This document shows, piece by piece, positions 9,533 through 17,598 of a stretch of 56,098 nucleotides of DNA. The first letter of the stretch is position 1. Each line of letters begins with the position of its first letter. The DNA comes from Nitrospirota bacterium (GTDB lineage: Bacteria > Nitrospirota > Thermodesulfovibrionia > Thermodesulfovibrionales > SM23-35), in contig JACUUX010000012.1 in NCBI GenBank assembly GCA_014859105.1, forward strand, positions 1 through 56,098. Reading direction: 5' to 3'. Made by a program: the position numbers and the translations under genes. The notes under the pieces were generated by a model, which was not told the DNA's origin, ran no database searches, and worked only from the letters and a program-made list of their open reading frames with translations.

Positions 9533-9684
9533 TAATGCATAATAACTGTTAACCCGGATAATGCAGTTGATGTCAGGCATATGCAGATAAAAACCTTTCA
9601 AGATCGCAATCTGGTTAAATGTGTGATCTTCTTGTTTTATATGAAAACATAAAAGTAAACCGATATTTTTAAAAGGAGGGAAAC

Positions 9685-10467
9685 ATGATAGCCGTCGCTG
9701 ATAACCTGAATACGAGGAATAAGGCTTATATGGAAGCATTAAAAAACAGAGACGTCAAGGCATTGGCAGAACTCGTAAAACACCTCCGGGAAGCGGGCGC
9801 AGATATGATCAATGTCCAGTGCTCTCTGGACGGTTCCGGTGACGACATGAGTCTTCCATGGGTAACAGGCATTGTTTCTGAAATCTCTGATAGCATCTGC
9901 CTTGATTCAAGAAACACTCTCGCCCTGGAAAATGCCTTACCGCTCTGCAAAAAACCGCCTCTCATCAATTTCATATCTGAGACCGAACCTGAAGATCAAG
10001 AGACCCTGCTATCAATAGTATCAAACTCCGGCGCCTCCTTAGTTATAAGGGCGTCAAAGGGAACTATCCCTACATCCATAGAAGCAAAACTCCAGATAAT
10101 CGAGAGACTTATCGAGATGGCAAATGAAGCTGATATTCCTAACGAAAGGCTCTTTGCAGACCCCTCGGTAGTTCATGTCAGCAGCGGGATGGGACAGAAA
10201 CATATTTTGAATTCTTATGAATGCATCAGGGTATTAAAAGATCTCGTCGAGCCCCCAATAAAAACCATCGCCTGGATATCGAATGTCTCCTCAGGGCTGC
10301 CAAGGGTCATTAGAAAACCTCTTGAAGCAACCTTTCTCGCTTACCTTGCAGGTGCGGGTCTTGATGCTGCACTGGTAGATATACATGATGGAAATATCAG
10401 GAAGGCAATATATCTGATAAAATCTTTTAAAGACGAGATAGTCTTTTCGCAGGCGGATATTACTTAA
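9685..10467 (+). CDS. Methyltetrahydrofolate:corrinoid methyltransferase-like protein (AcsE/DHPS fold)
   Basis: 260 residues of the pterin-binding (dihydropteroate synthase-like) family. The AcsE-type signatures are visible: N-terminal ADNLNTRNKAYMEAL, LREAGADMINVQC, CLDSRN (pterin-contacting Asp/Asn), and the late segment ISNVSSGLP. In acetogens and many anaerobes AcsE moves the methyl group of methyl-H4folate to a corrinoid iron-sulfur protein in the Wood-Ljungdahl pathway. No other pathway gene is adjacent, so the partner corrinoid protein is unknown. It has an excellent ribosome binding site (AGGAGGG). The stop codon overlaps the second MITE-like element. Confidence 0.75.
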   Translation: MIAVADNLNTRNKAYMEALKNRDVKALAELVKHLREAGADMINVQCSLDGSGDDMSLPWVTGIVSEISDSICLDSRNTLALENALPLCKKPPLINFISETEPEDQETLLSIVSNSGASLVIRASKGTIPTSIEAKLQIIERLIEMANEADIPNERLFADPSVVHVSSGMGQKHILNSYECIRVLKDLVEPPIKTIAWISNVSSGLPRVIRKPLEATFLAYLAGAGLDAALVDIHDGNIRKAIYLIKSFKDEIVFSQADIT

Positions 10468-10616
10468 TACCTAAATTGAGCGATTCTTTTGTTTAAATTC
10501 AGGACAGCCGGGACGGCTGTCCTGCCAGTTAGGTGATAGGTTAATTTCAGTAGGACAGGCGTCCCGCCTGTCACAACGGATGTTTTTAAAGAAGAACCGC
10601 TCAATTTAGGTATTAA
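10464..10616. mobile_element. MITE-like element with 25-bp terminal inverted repeats
   Basis: Left and right ends are TTAATACCTAAATTGAGCG, A or G, then TTCTT, inverted, with a single mismatch in about 25 bases. Inside are two strong palindromes, GGACAGCC...GGCTGTCC (10502-10522) and GGACAGGCG...CGCCTGTC (10553-10572). There is no coding capacity. It begins at the stop codon of the AcsE-like gene. A half-copy occurs near 19817-19873. Confidence 0.65.
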
Positions 10617-10653
10617 TAGGGCCATAAGTAAGGCCATATAACCATTTCTTTTT

Positions 10654-10713
10654 TGTCATTGTGGCTTGTCCGCAATCCTTCTTAAAGAAAGATTCCCGAC
10701 AAGCGGGAATGAC
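10654..10713. repeat. Dispersed GTCATT/AATGAC palindromic repeat
   Basis: An imperfect palindrome of the GTCATT...AAGATTCCCGACAAGCGGGAATGAC type, related to copies near 14687, 17313, 17493 and 50551. Non-coding. Confidence 0.5.
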
Positions 10714-10760
10714 AATCTGTACGGTTTTACTTATGAACTCCTTAATAATTATGTATAAAT

Positions 10761-12005
10761 ATGAAAATTCTCCTTATCAATCCTAACAGATACAAGTTTC
10801 CGCCGGTCCCTCCGATAGGGCTTGAATATTTAGCAGCATGTCTTGAACACGGAGGACACAAAACTGAAATAATTGATTTATGTTTTTCTGAGAATCTATA
10901 TGAAGATATAGATAATGCATTGGAATTATTCAATCCCGATATTACGGGTATCACAGTCAGAAATGTGGATACAGTCCTCTATCATACAAATGAATTCTTC
11001 CTCGACGAGCTTAAGGATATCGTAAAACATATTAAGTCAAAGCACGGGCTTAAAGTTATTATAGGAGGGACGGGATTATCAACAAACGCCGAAGGAGTCC
11101 TTGAATACCTTGATGCAGATTTTGCGATAGTTGGACCGGCTGAAAATACGCTCAATGAATTATTAAATGAAATAGGAAATTCTGGAAATACAAAAAAGAT
11201 ATGGCACGGAAGACTGAGAAATAACATTAAATGTTCCCGGAGCCCATTTAAAGTCGACTACAAAAGATATTTTGAATCAGGAGGGATAGCAGGATTTGAA
11301 ACACACAAAGGATGCACTTCTTCATGTGTCTATTGTATTGAAGCGAATTCAAGGGTTTTTTTTAAAAACGTTCATGATGTCATATCAGAAATAAAAATGT
11401 TCGTTGATATAGGTTATAAACACTTCCACCTGTGTGATTCTGAATTTAATGAAAATCTTGAGTATGCGATAGATTTCTGTTCAGCGATGAAAGAATCCGG
11501 TCTTGACATAAAGTGGGCTGTTTATATGAAACCTTCTGAATTCAGCAGGAGATTGTTCAGATTGATGAAAGAAACAGGGGTGTACCTTATAACTCTCACA
11601 GTTGATTCATATCAGAAATGTACAGCTTACTGGTCAGACATCGAAAAATTCATCTTCACTGCAAAATCCTGTGGCATAAAAGTTGCGGTTGATTTTCTCA
11701 CCGGATTTCCTTATGAGGATGAAAATCATATTCTGGAGTGCATTGGAACACTGAAAAGACTTCAGCCTGACAGTGTAAGCATTAATACATTTATAAGACT
11801 TTATAAAAATCTCCAGATAACAAATATTATTCTCGGAGATTCAAAATTAAGAGAACACCTCTCAGGCAATATTGATGATTCCACCTTTATTAAACCCGTC
11901 TTCTATAACCAGATTGGCACAGAGAAATTAGAACAGTTGATAGGCGGAGACCCTCTTTTCAGGATCGAGGGACCGGAAAGAAGTGTTAATTATATCAGGG
12001 TATAA
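10761..12005 (+). CDS. B12-binding-domain radical SAM protein
   Basis: 414 residues. The N-terminal third (1-150) is a Rossmann-like cobalamin-binding domain (MKILLINPNRYKFPPVPPIG, LKVIIGGTGLS), without an obvious DxHxxG base-off histidine motif. The radical SAM domain begins near 180 with the [4Fe-4S] motif CTSSCVYC (CX3CX2C) and continues as a TIM-barrel (VDFLTGFPYEDENHI). Such proteins usually carry out methylations or unusual rearrangements on lipids, cofactors or peptides. No substrate gene is adjacent, so the reaction cannot be assigned. It is monocistronic, between repeats and the VanZ gene. Confidence 0.8.
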   Translation: MKILLINPNRYKFPPVPPIGLEYLAACLEHGGHKTEIIDLCFSENLYEDIDNALELFNPDITGITVRNVDTVLYHTNEFFLDELKDIVKHIKSKHGLKVIIGGTGLSTNAEGVLEYLDADFAIVGPAENTLNELLNEIGNSGNTKKIWHGRLRNNIKCSRSPFKVDYKRYFESGGIAGFETHKGCTSSCVYCIEANSRVFFKNVHDVISEIKMFVDIGYKHFHLCDSEFNENLEYAIDFCSAMKESGLDIKWAVYMKPSEFSRRLFRLMKETGVYLITLTVDSYQKCTAYWSDIEKFIFTAKSCGIKVAVDFLTGFPYEDENHILECIGTLKRLQPDSVSINTFIRLYKNLQITNIILGDSKLREHLSGNIDDSTFIKPVFYNQIGTEKLEQLIGGDPLFRIEGPERSVNYIRV

Positions 12006-12087
12006 CCAATAAACTACAGAATTATGAAATAAAAGGGTTAAATAAAAAATTCTTGACTGACTGGCTCTAAAGATATATAAAAATTAT

Positions 12088-12516
12088 TTATCCCTTTGCT
12101 TTATTTTTATGGTAAATAATAACTAATACACTTATTGCTCCTGCAACATCAATCATCCAGTCATAAAATGAGCCTGTTCTTGAAGTAATTAGAGTTTGAA
12201 AAAATTCATCAAGCAAGCCGTAACCAACCGAAATCAAACCCGCATATAATATCCATTTATGGCGGAATATCCTGCTTTTACCACGGAAGGCCCTGAATAA
12301 GAGATAGGCAAGAAATCCATACCCCAGAAAATGAGAAAATTTACGAATCAGCCCGTGAATGGTTTCCAATGCAGGCTGGCTTGCGTCAGGCAGGAACCAT
12401 TTGAGTACGGGGACAATGATAGAAAATGTGCTGTCAGCAGTTAAGCTGTCATTGGTCGGGAAAATGAAGAGCATCCAGGCAAGGAGTGGAAGCCAGTAGT
12501 AGATAAAATATATCAT
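12088..12516 (-). CDS. VanZ-family membrane protein
   Basis: 142 residues with four predicted membrane helices and the family motif GLLDEFFQTLITSRTGSFYDWMIDVAGA. VanZ-like proteins often accompany exopolysaccharide loci. It follows the truncated sugar transferase by 9 bases on the same strand, so it is likely co-transcribed with the polysaccharide block. Confidence 0.8.
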   Translation of the reverse strand: MIYFIYYWLPLLAWMLFIFPTNDSLTADSTFSIIVPVLKWFLPDASQPALETIHGLIRKFSHFLGYGFLAYLLFRAFRGKSRIFRHKWILYAGLISVGYGLLDEFFQTLITSRTGSFYDWMIDVAGAISVLVIIYHKNKAKG

Positions 12517-12525
12517 CCCTTAATC

Positions 12526-13113
12526 TTACACTTTCTTGTCTCTGGATTCCCACTTGCCTCTGAATGTTATCCAGAAAGAGAGAAAAATAAGCTTCAGGTC
12601 CAGTAAGAACGATTGTTGTCTGATATAAAGGAGGTCGTATTTGAATTTCTCCTTGCGAAGTGCATCAGTTGGCAAATAGACCTGCGACATGCCGGTCAGC
12701 CCGGGCCTTACAGCAAGCCGTTGATCATAGCCCGGTATCTTTTCAATATCTATCTCCTCAGGGTTTCCATGCACCTCCTTTTCTTTCGGCCTTAATGCCC
12801 CGGGCTCCACAAAACTCATATCTCCTTTCAGAATATTTACAAGCTGTGGGATCTCATCCATTGCAGTGGCCCTCAAAATCCTGCCTGTCCTCGTCACCCT
12901 CGGGTCATCCTCAACAGCCTGCACAGGACCCGACTCTTTCTCCGCATCCTTAATCATGGAGCGGAATTTCATTGCCCTGAATATCCTGCCTTTCTTACCC
13001 ACACGCTCCTGAAAGTAAAAAAAGGCCACCCGTCCTCTATCAGGATCGCCAGTGAGAATAGAATCCAGAGCGGTGATGAGCCCAATGTTTACATTCTCGC
13101 CTTTTATTCTCAT
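12526..13113 (-). pseudogene. Bacterial sugar transferase lacking its N-terminal anchor (toxin-fused 5' end)
   Basis: A 195-codon frame. From about residue 32 onward it is a polyprenyl-phosphate glycosyl-1-phosphate transferase (WcaJ/RfbP type): FQERVGKKGRIFRAMKFRSM, DEIPQLVNILKGDMSFVEPG, and PGLTGMSQV. The usual start of this family, a basic motif and one membrane helix followed by KxDSPGPVFF, is missing. Instead the first residues (MRIKGENVNIG) match the middle of a RelE-type toxin, whose 5' part lies just upstream in another frame. The gene therefore looks truncated by recombination and fused to a toxin fragment. Whether a soluble enzyme is still made is unclear. Normal enzymes prime surface polysaccharide on undecaprenyl phosphate. 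Confidence 0.65.
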
Positions 13114-13210
13114 TAAAAACTTCTTTTAGTTCTTCTCTAACCTCGATGCGGATGTTTTGCTTTTCAATAAACTTTTCTGCATCTCTCGAATAATCTATCC
13201 TCCATTTCAT
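13040..13210 (-). pseudogene. RelE-type toxin gene, frameshifted and truncated
   Basis: A 56-codon frame starts with an ATGA overlap on the antitoxin stop codon, the classic TA arrangement. Its first 32 residues (MKWRIDYSRDAEKFIEKQ...) are the N-terminus of a RelE/ParE-like toxin. A one-base frame change near codon 33 then moves the homologous continuation (FLMRIKGENVNI) into the frame that runs on into the sugar transferase. The toxin core strands and C-terminus are gone, so it should be inactive. Confidence 0.6.
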
Positions 13211-13407
13211 ACTTCTACAGTCTCACTGCGGACTACTTCTTTATCTGGCGATGGTTTGACGTATAGTTTTTTGATATCTTCCATCTCTTCTTTCGATACC
13301 GCTGGAATGCTTTTAAGAAATAACTCTAATGTCTCTTCATGTAATACCTCTTTAACAGCCTTTTTTATAAGGTTATAAAGTTCATCTTTATCAATGGTAA
13401 TTTCCAT
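13207..13407 (-). CDS. Antitoxin of a broken RelE-type TA pair
   Basis: 66 residues, charged and helical (ITIDKDELYNLIKKAVKEVLHEE). It has a good ribosome binding site (GGAGGTAAG) and its stop codon overlaps the toxin start. No DNA-binding motif is obvious. Its toxin partner is broken, so this is an orphan antitoxin that may persist because it is harmless or protects against related toxins. Confidence 0.6.
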   Translation of the reverse strand: MEITIDKDELYNLIKKAVKEVLHEETLELFLKSIPAVSKEEMEDIKKLYVKPSPDKEVVRSETVEV

Positions 13408-13499
13408 CTTCTTACCTCCTGGAATCTGCCAATTTGGGTTTTATTATAACCTAAAAAGAATAGAGAAGGTCAGAGTCATAATGCCTGAATTGTGGCTGA

Positions 13500-13673
13500 T
13501 CATGCCGGAATTTTCTCCGCCTCGTCTATAAGCATTACGGGGATATTTCCCCTTATCGGATAAATGAGCCTGCAGTTTTCACAGATTATGCCGCTACCGT
13601 CTTCTGAAAGTTTAATGTCCCCTTTACATTTCGGGCAGACAAGGATATCGAGGAGGTTTTTATCTATGGGCAT
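13500..13673 (-). CDS. Trm112-family zinc-ribbon protein
   Basis: 57 residues (MPIDKNLLDILVCPKCKGDI...). Two CxxC pairs (VCPKCKG and ICENCRL) form a zinc ribbon, followed by YPIRGNIPVMLIDEA, which is diagnostic of Trm112/YcaR (UPF0434). In eukaryotes and archaea Trm112 activates methyltransferases; bacterial YcaR-type proteins often sit by lipopolysaccharide genes. It lies 24 bases after rmlB on the same strand. Confidence 0.85.
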   Translation of the reverse strand: MPIDKNLLDILVCPKCKGDIKLSEDGSGIICENCRLIYPIRGNIPVMLIDEAEKIPA

Positions 13674-13697
13674 ATAATCCTCCTTTGTTTCTGGATT

Positions 13698-14660
13698 TCA
13701 TCTTATTTTACTGTTCACCCAGTCCATATGATTTACATACCATTTAACAGTCTTTTCTATACCCTCGGAAAAATCCGTACTGCTTTTCCAGCCTGTTTCT
13801 TTGCTTAACTTGTCTGAATTCAGAGAATACCTGAAATCATGTCCCGGCCTGTCTTTTACAAATTCGATCAGATCCTCTGATTTATCCAGCAACTTGAGAA
13901 CGGTCTTCACAACATCTATATTCCTCTGCTCATTACCGCTCCCAACATTATATATTTCCCCGATCTCCCCTTTTTCGAGTATTTCAAATACTGCGTCAAC
14001 ACAGTCAGACACATAAAGCCATTCCCTTATATTCAGTCCCTTTCCGTAAACAGGGACTTTTTCATCGCGCAATGCCTTAAGAATAATCACAGGGATAAGT
14101 TTTTCAGGATACTGCCATGGGCCGTAGTTGTTGGACGGCCTGACTGTTATCACAGGCAGACCGTATGTCCTGTAATAAGCCCTGCCGAGCATGTCTGCTG
14201 AAGCCTTGCTGACAGAGTAAGGCGAATTGGGATTTAAGGGAGATGTTTCATAAAACTGTCCTGATTCCGGCAGTTCACCATATACCTCGTCGGTTGATAT
14301 GTTTATTAACTTTTCCACTTCGTATTTTTTTGAGATATCGAGGATTACCTGTGTTCCCTTCACATTCGTATCAAGGAAAGGAGACGCGTCATCTATGCTC
14401 CTGTCAACATGGCTTTCTGCTGCCCAGTGGATTACACCTTCCGGCTTTTCTTTTTTAAAGATATCCTCTATAGATTGCCTGTCTTTTATATCAACCTTAT
14501 GGAACTTGATCTTTTCCCCTAACTCTTTTATTCTTGCCGGGTCTCCGGCATAACTGAGTTTGTCTACAACTGTCATGCCGTATCCCCTCTGTACACCCTG
14601 CCTGACAAATTCGCTTCCGATGAACCCGGCACCGCCTGTAACAAACAGTTTTTTATTCAT
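13698..14660 (-). CDS. rmlB: dTDP-glucose 4,6-dehydratase
   Basis: 320 residues of the extended SDR family; second step of dTDP-rhamnose synthesis. It has the NAD-binding motif TGGAGFIGSEF, WAAESHVDRSID, the catalytic triad STDEVYGE and YSVSKAS, and RPSNNYGP(W)QYPEKLIP. It is the last rml gene in the minus-strand order rmlA, C, D, B. It is separated from rmlD by 171 bases that contain a nested repeat, so it could be read through or have its own promoter. Confidence 0.93.
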   Translation of the reverse strand: MNKKLFVTGGAGFIGSEFVRQGVQRGYGMTVVDKLSYAGDPARIKELGEKIKFHKVDIKDRQSIEDIFKKEKPEGVIHWAAESHVDRSIDDASPFLDTNVKGTQVILDISKKYEVEKLINISTDEVYGELPESGQFYETSPLNPNSPYSVSKASADMLGRAYYRTYGLPVITVRPSNNYGPWQYPEKLIPVIILKALRDEKVPVYGKGLNIREWLYVSDCVDAVFEILEKGEIGEIYNVGSGNEQRNIDVVKTVLKLLDKSEDLIEFVKDRPGHDFRYSLNSDKLSKETGWKSSTDFSEGIEKTVKWYVNHMDWVNSKIR

Positions 14661-14686
14661 AGCGAACTCTGCTCCAATAGCCGTAT

Positions 14687-14782
14687 GTCGTTCCCGCTTG
14701 CCGGGAATCCTTCTGAATCCCCCTCAGTAAAGGGGGTTAGGGGGTTGTTCAAAGAAAGATTCTGGACAAGCCAGAATGACAG
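14687..14782. repeat. Nested dispersed repeats between rmlB and rmlD
   Basis: A GTCGTTCCCGC...GAATGAC-type palindromic repeat is split by a C-rich repeat copy (14715-14745, CCCCCTCAGTAAAGGGGG). This fills most of the gap between rmlB and rmlD. Confidence 0.55.
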
Positions 14783-14831
14783 AATTGAAAAACTTAAACA
14801 ACTTTTAAGATGTTCGATGATTAATAACATC

Positions 14832-15674
14832 TTACGTTATGGTTTTTATATACCTGTCAATACCCAGTCTCCAGTCCGGGATATCAATATTTAATTCTTT
14901 TGAGAGTTTGAGGTTTGACATTGCGGAAAAATACGGCCTTCTTGCAGGAGAAGGGAAATAATCGGAGCTTACAGGCAGCACGAGGTTATCAAGGCTGAGC
15001 TTTTCTATAAAATAACGGGCAACTTCATACCGCGAAGCATAGCCGCTGCTGGTCAGATGATAGAGCCCCCTCAGACCTTTATTTAACGCAAACATTGTAA
15101 TACTTGCGACATCCCCTGTAAAGGTAGGCACGGATATCTGGTCAGAAACAATCTTCAGAACCCTTTTCTGTTTTGCCCACTCCAGTAATTTATAAAGGAA
15201 GTTCTGTTTGCCCTCTCCGAACACCCAGCTTAGCCGGAATATCAGATAATTATCTGACTCTTCTTTTAAAAATTCTTCTCCCAGCAGTTTGCTTTTTCCG
15301 TAATTGTTGATGGGACCAGGCCTGTCTTGTTCTGTATAAAAATCCTCTTTTGTCCCGTCAAAAACATAATCGGTACTGAAGTGAACCAGTAAAATTTTCT
15401 TTTTCCTGCAGGCGAATGCCAGGTTTCTCGGTCCCGCTGCGTTTACATTATATGCTATGTCAAAATCCTCTTCAGCCATCTCCACAAAATTATAGGCAGC
15501 ACAGTTCAGAATAACATCAGGATTGTATCGGGATATTGCGTCTTTAACTTTATCGAGGTCAGCCATATCGAGATCTTCTTTTCCGAGGGCTACTATTCCA
15601 TAATTGAAATCTTTCAGGACCTTCTGGAATTCCTTCCCGAGCTGGCCGTTAGCACCTGTTACAAGAAATTTCAT
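14832..15674 (-). CDS. rmlD: dTDP-4-dehydrorhamnose reductase
   Basis: 280 residues. Reduces dTDP-4-keto-rhamnose to dTDP-L-rhamnose. The NADPH motif TGANGQLGKEF, the typical NCAAYNFVEMAEED, HFSTDYVFDG and the YGKSKLLGE catalytic Tyr/Lys are visible. Normal length. Between rmlC and rmlB in one operon. Confidence 0.92.
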   Translation of the reverse strand: MKFLVTGANGQLGKEFQKVLKDFNYGIVALGKEDLDMADLDKVKDAISRYNPDVILNCAAYNFVEMAEEDFDIAYNVNAAGPRNLAFACRKKKILLVHFSTDYVFDGTKEDFYTEQDRPGPINNYGKSKLLGEEFLKEESDNYLIFRLSWVFGEGKQNFLYKLLEWAKQKRVLKIVSDQISVPTFTGDVASITMFALNKGLRGLYHLTSSGYASRYEVARYFIEKLSLDNLVLPVSSDYFPSPARRPYFSAMSNLKLSKELNIDIPDWRLGIDRYIKTIT

Positions 15675-15678
15675 TCGC

Positions 15679-15710
15679 CACCCCCCTTACTTCCCCCCTG
15701 GCAAGGGGGC
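15679..15710. repeat. C-rich dispersed repeat overlapping the end of rmlC
   Basis: CCCCCCTTAC...CCCCCCTGGCAAGGGGG. It supplies the last eight codons of rmlC (IAPLPGGK) and the rmlC-rmlD spacer. Confidence 0.55.
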
Positions 15711-16271
15711 TATAGATGGGTACTCAAAATTATTATCCGCATCACTCAATCGGGGATGTCCGAGGTCTTTTTCTGAAAGAACCGGGTGTTTTACAGGCCA
15801 TTTTATCCCTATATCAGGGTCGTCCCATATGATACCCCTGTCGTCCTCCGGTGAGTACTCCCCTGTACATTTATATAAAACTTCTGCTGATTTGCTCAGA
15901 ACCACAAAACCGTGAGCGAATGCAGGAGGCACATATAAAATAAGATTATTCTTTTCAGAAAGTACAACGCCAACCCACTGCCCGAATGAAAGAGACCCTT
16001 TTCTTATATCAACCGCCGCATCAAATATCTTTCCTTTTATGCACTGCACTAATTTCCCCTGTGCATTAGGGTTCTTCTGGTAATGAAGTCCCCTCAGTAC
16101 ACCCTTGACAGATTTTGAATGGTTATCCTGAACAAAATGCTCTTTAATACCCATCCTGACAAAATCAGAGTGTTTATATGTTTCCCTGAAAAACCCCCTG
16201 AAATCTTCATAAACTTCAGGTTCTATGAGTATGATATCGTGAATTTCAAGTCTTCTGAAATGAAAAGGCAT
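15687..16271 (-). CDS. rmlC: dTDP-4-dehydrorhamnose 3,5-epimerase
   Basis: 194 residues of a cupin-fold epimerase. The motifs EDFRGFFRETY, QDNHSKSVKGVLRGLHYQ (catalytic His), DAAVDIRKGSLSFGQWVGV and VPPAFAHGFVVLS are present. The C-terminal tail ends in a proline/glycine stretch encoded by a dispersed repeat, beyond the normal fold. Part of the rmlACDB operon, 5 bases after rmlA. Confidence 0.93.
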   Translation of the reverse strand: MPFHFRRLEIHDIILIEPEVYEDFRGFFRETYKHSDFVRMGIKEHFVQDNHSKSVKGVLRGLHYQKNPNAQGKLVQCIKGKIFDAAVDIRKGSLSFGQWVGVVLSEKNNLILYVPPAFAHGFVVLSKSAEVLYKCTGEYSPEDDRGIIWDDPDIGIKWPVKHPVLSEKDLGHPRLSDADNNFEYPSIAPLPGGK

Positions 16272-16276
16272 GGTTT

Positions 16277-17149
16277 TTATTTTAAAACCCTTGAAAGATA
16301 TTTTCCATATTCGTTGTGATTTAGCTGCTGGGCAAGACTGTGCAACTGCTCTTTATCTATATAGCCCAGTTTATATGCTATTTCTTCTATGCATGCTATT
16401 TTCAGGCCCTGTCTTTTCTCTATAGTTGCGATAAACTCCCCGGCCTCCAGAAGGCTTTCATGGGTTCCTGTATCAAGCCAGGCATAGCCTCTTCCAAATA
16501 GCTCTACCCTGAGTTTGCCGCTTTTCAGATATTCTCTGTTCACATCTGTAATCTCAAGTTCACCCCTCCGTGAAGGCTTTAACTTTTTCGAAATATCCAG
16601 CACGTCGTTATCATAGAAGTAAAGACCTGTTACTGCATACTTTGACCGGGGAATCCTCGGTTTCTCTTCTAAAGACAGGACAATACCTTTTTCATCGAAT
16701 TCGACGACCCCGTATCTTTCAGGGTCTTTGACGTAATAACCAAAGATAGTGGCGCCGCCCTTTGTTGTCACATCATCTGATGCTTTTTTAAGCAAATTTG
16801 TAAGTCCGTGGCCGTAAAAAATATTGTCTCCCAGCACGAGACAAACATTATCATTTCCTATGAATTTCTCTCCGTGAATAAATGCCTCTGCAATGCCTCC
16901 CGGCCGGGGCTGCTCCTTATAAGAAAAATTAAGCCCTAAATGGGACCCGTCACCGAATATGTTGATAAAACGGGGCAGGTCATGGGGGGTGGAGATTATC
17001 AGTATATCCCTTATCCCTGCGAGCATGAGCACAGACAGGGGATAGTAGATCATGGGTTTGTCATAAATAGGCAAAAGCTGCTTGCACACACATATTGTTA
17101 CCGGATAAAGCCTTGTTCCGGTTCCGCCTGCCAGGATGATGCCTTTCAT
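16277..17149 (-). CDS. rmlA: Glucose-1-phosphate thymidylyltransferase
   Basis: 290 residues. Makes dTDP-glucose from dTTP and glucose-1-phosphate, the entry to dTDP-rhamnose. It has the nucleotidyltransferase motif [13 protein letters not shown], the sugar-contact segment [22 protein letters not shown], and [20 protein letters not shown]. Normal length. It is first in the operon; its promoter must lie in the 450-base gap upstream. Confidence 0.94.
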   Translation of the reverse strand: MKGIILAGGTGTRLYPVTICVCKQLLPIYDKPMIYYPLSVLMLAGIRDILIISTPHDLPRFINIFGDGSHLGLNFSYKEQPRPGGIAEAFIHGEKFIGNDNVCLVLGDNIFYGHGLTNLLKKASDDVTTKGGATIFGYYVKDPERYGVVEFDEKGIVLSLEEKPRIPRSKYAVTGLYFYDNDVLDISKKLKPSRRGELEITDVNREYLKSGKLRVELFGRGYAWLDTGTHESLLEAGEFIATIEKRQGLKIACIEEIAYKLGYIDKEQLHSLAQQLNHNEYGKYLSRVLK

Positions 17150-17598
17150 GTCTGATATCTTAATTTATTTCGTTATTCCGTTTCTACAGTAAACGAATAT
17201 CAAATTCAATTATCTACCCATGACTGTGTTACGGAAATATCATTTGTGTGCCATTTGTAAAAATCATTTATTGACCATCGATTTAATATTAATTGTGAGA
17301 ATGTTACATTCTGTCATTCCTGCGCAGCAGGCAGGAATCCATAGAAATCAAGGACTGGATTCCGCATCAAGTGCGGAATGACAATACAAAAAGTGTAAAG
17401 AACTGTTAGGGACAGTACACTATTGTGGTGTCCGTAACCCTTCTTTACACTGTTATTGCGAGGGATAAAGTCATGAAGCAATATCACTAAAAGATTCCCC
17501 GCTCCGCTCGAGATGACAACCGAAGGGCTCGGAGATGACAGAACAGTGAAGATATTTAGCTGACAGCGCACTGTAATTAGCAGGCGGAAATGCTAAAA
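17150..17598. repeat. Gene-free gap with dispersed repeats
   Basis: No supported gene. It holds palindromic repeats: GTCATTCCTGC...GGAATGAC at 17313-17383, and a second family member with GATTCCCCGCTCCGC and two AGATGACA copies at 17493-17545. The rmlA promoter probably lies in the AT-rich part 17150-17300. Open frames here are translated repeats. Confidence 0.5.

Noticed and set aside
10501-10573. Rho-independent terminators
   Set aside because: The two strong palindromes lack U-tracts and sit symmetrically inside the MITE-like element, so they are better read as parts of it.
17314-17571. 85-codon minus-strand frame
   Set aside because: It is the translation of dispersed palindromic repeats (VIPHLMRNPVLDFYG type), a common artefact.
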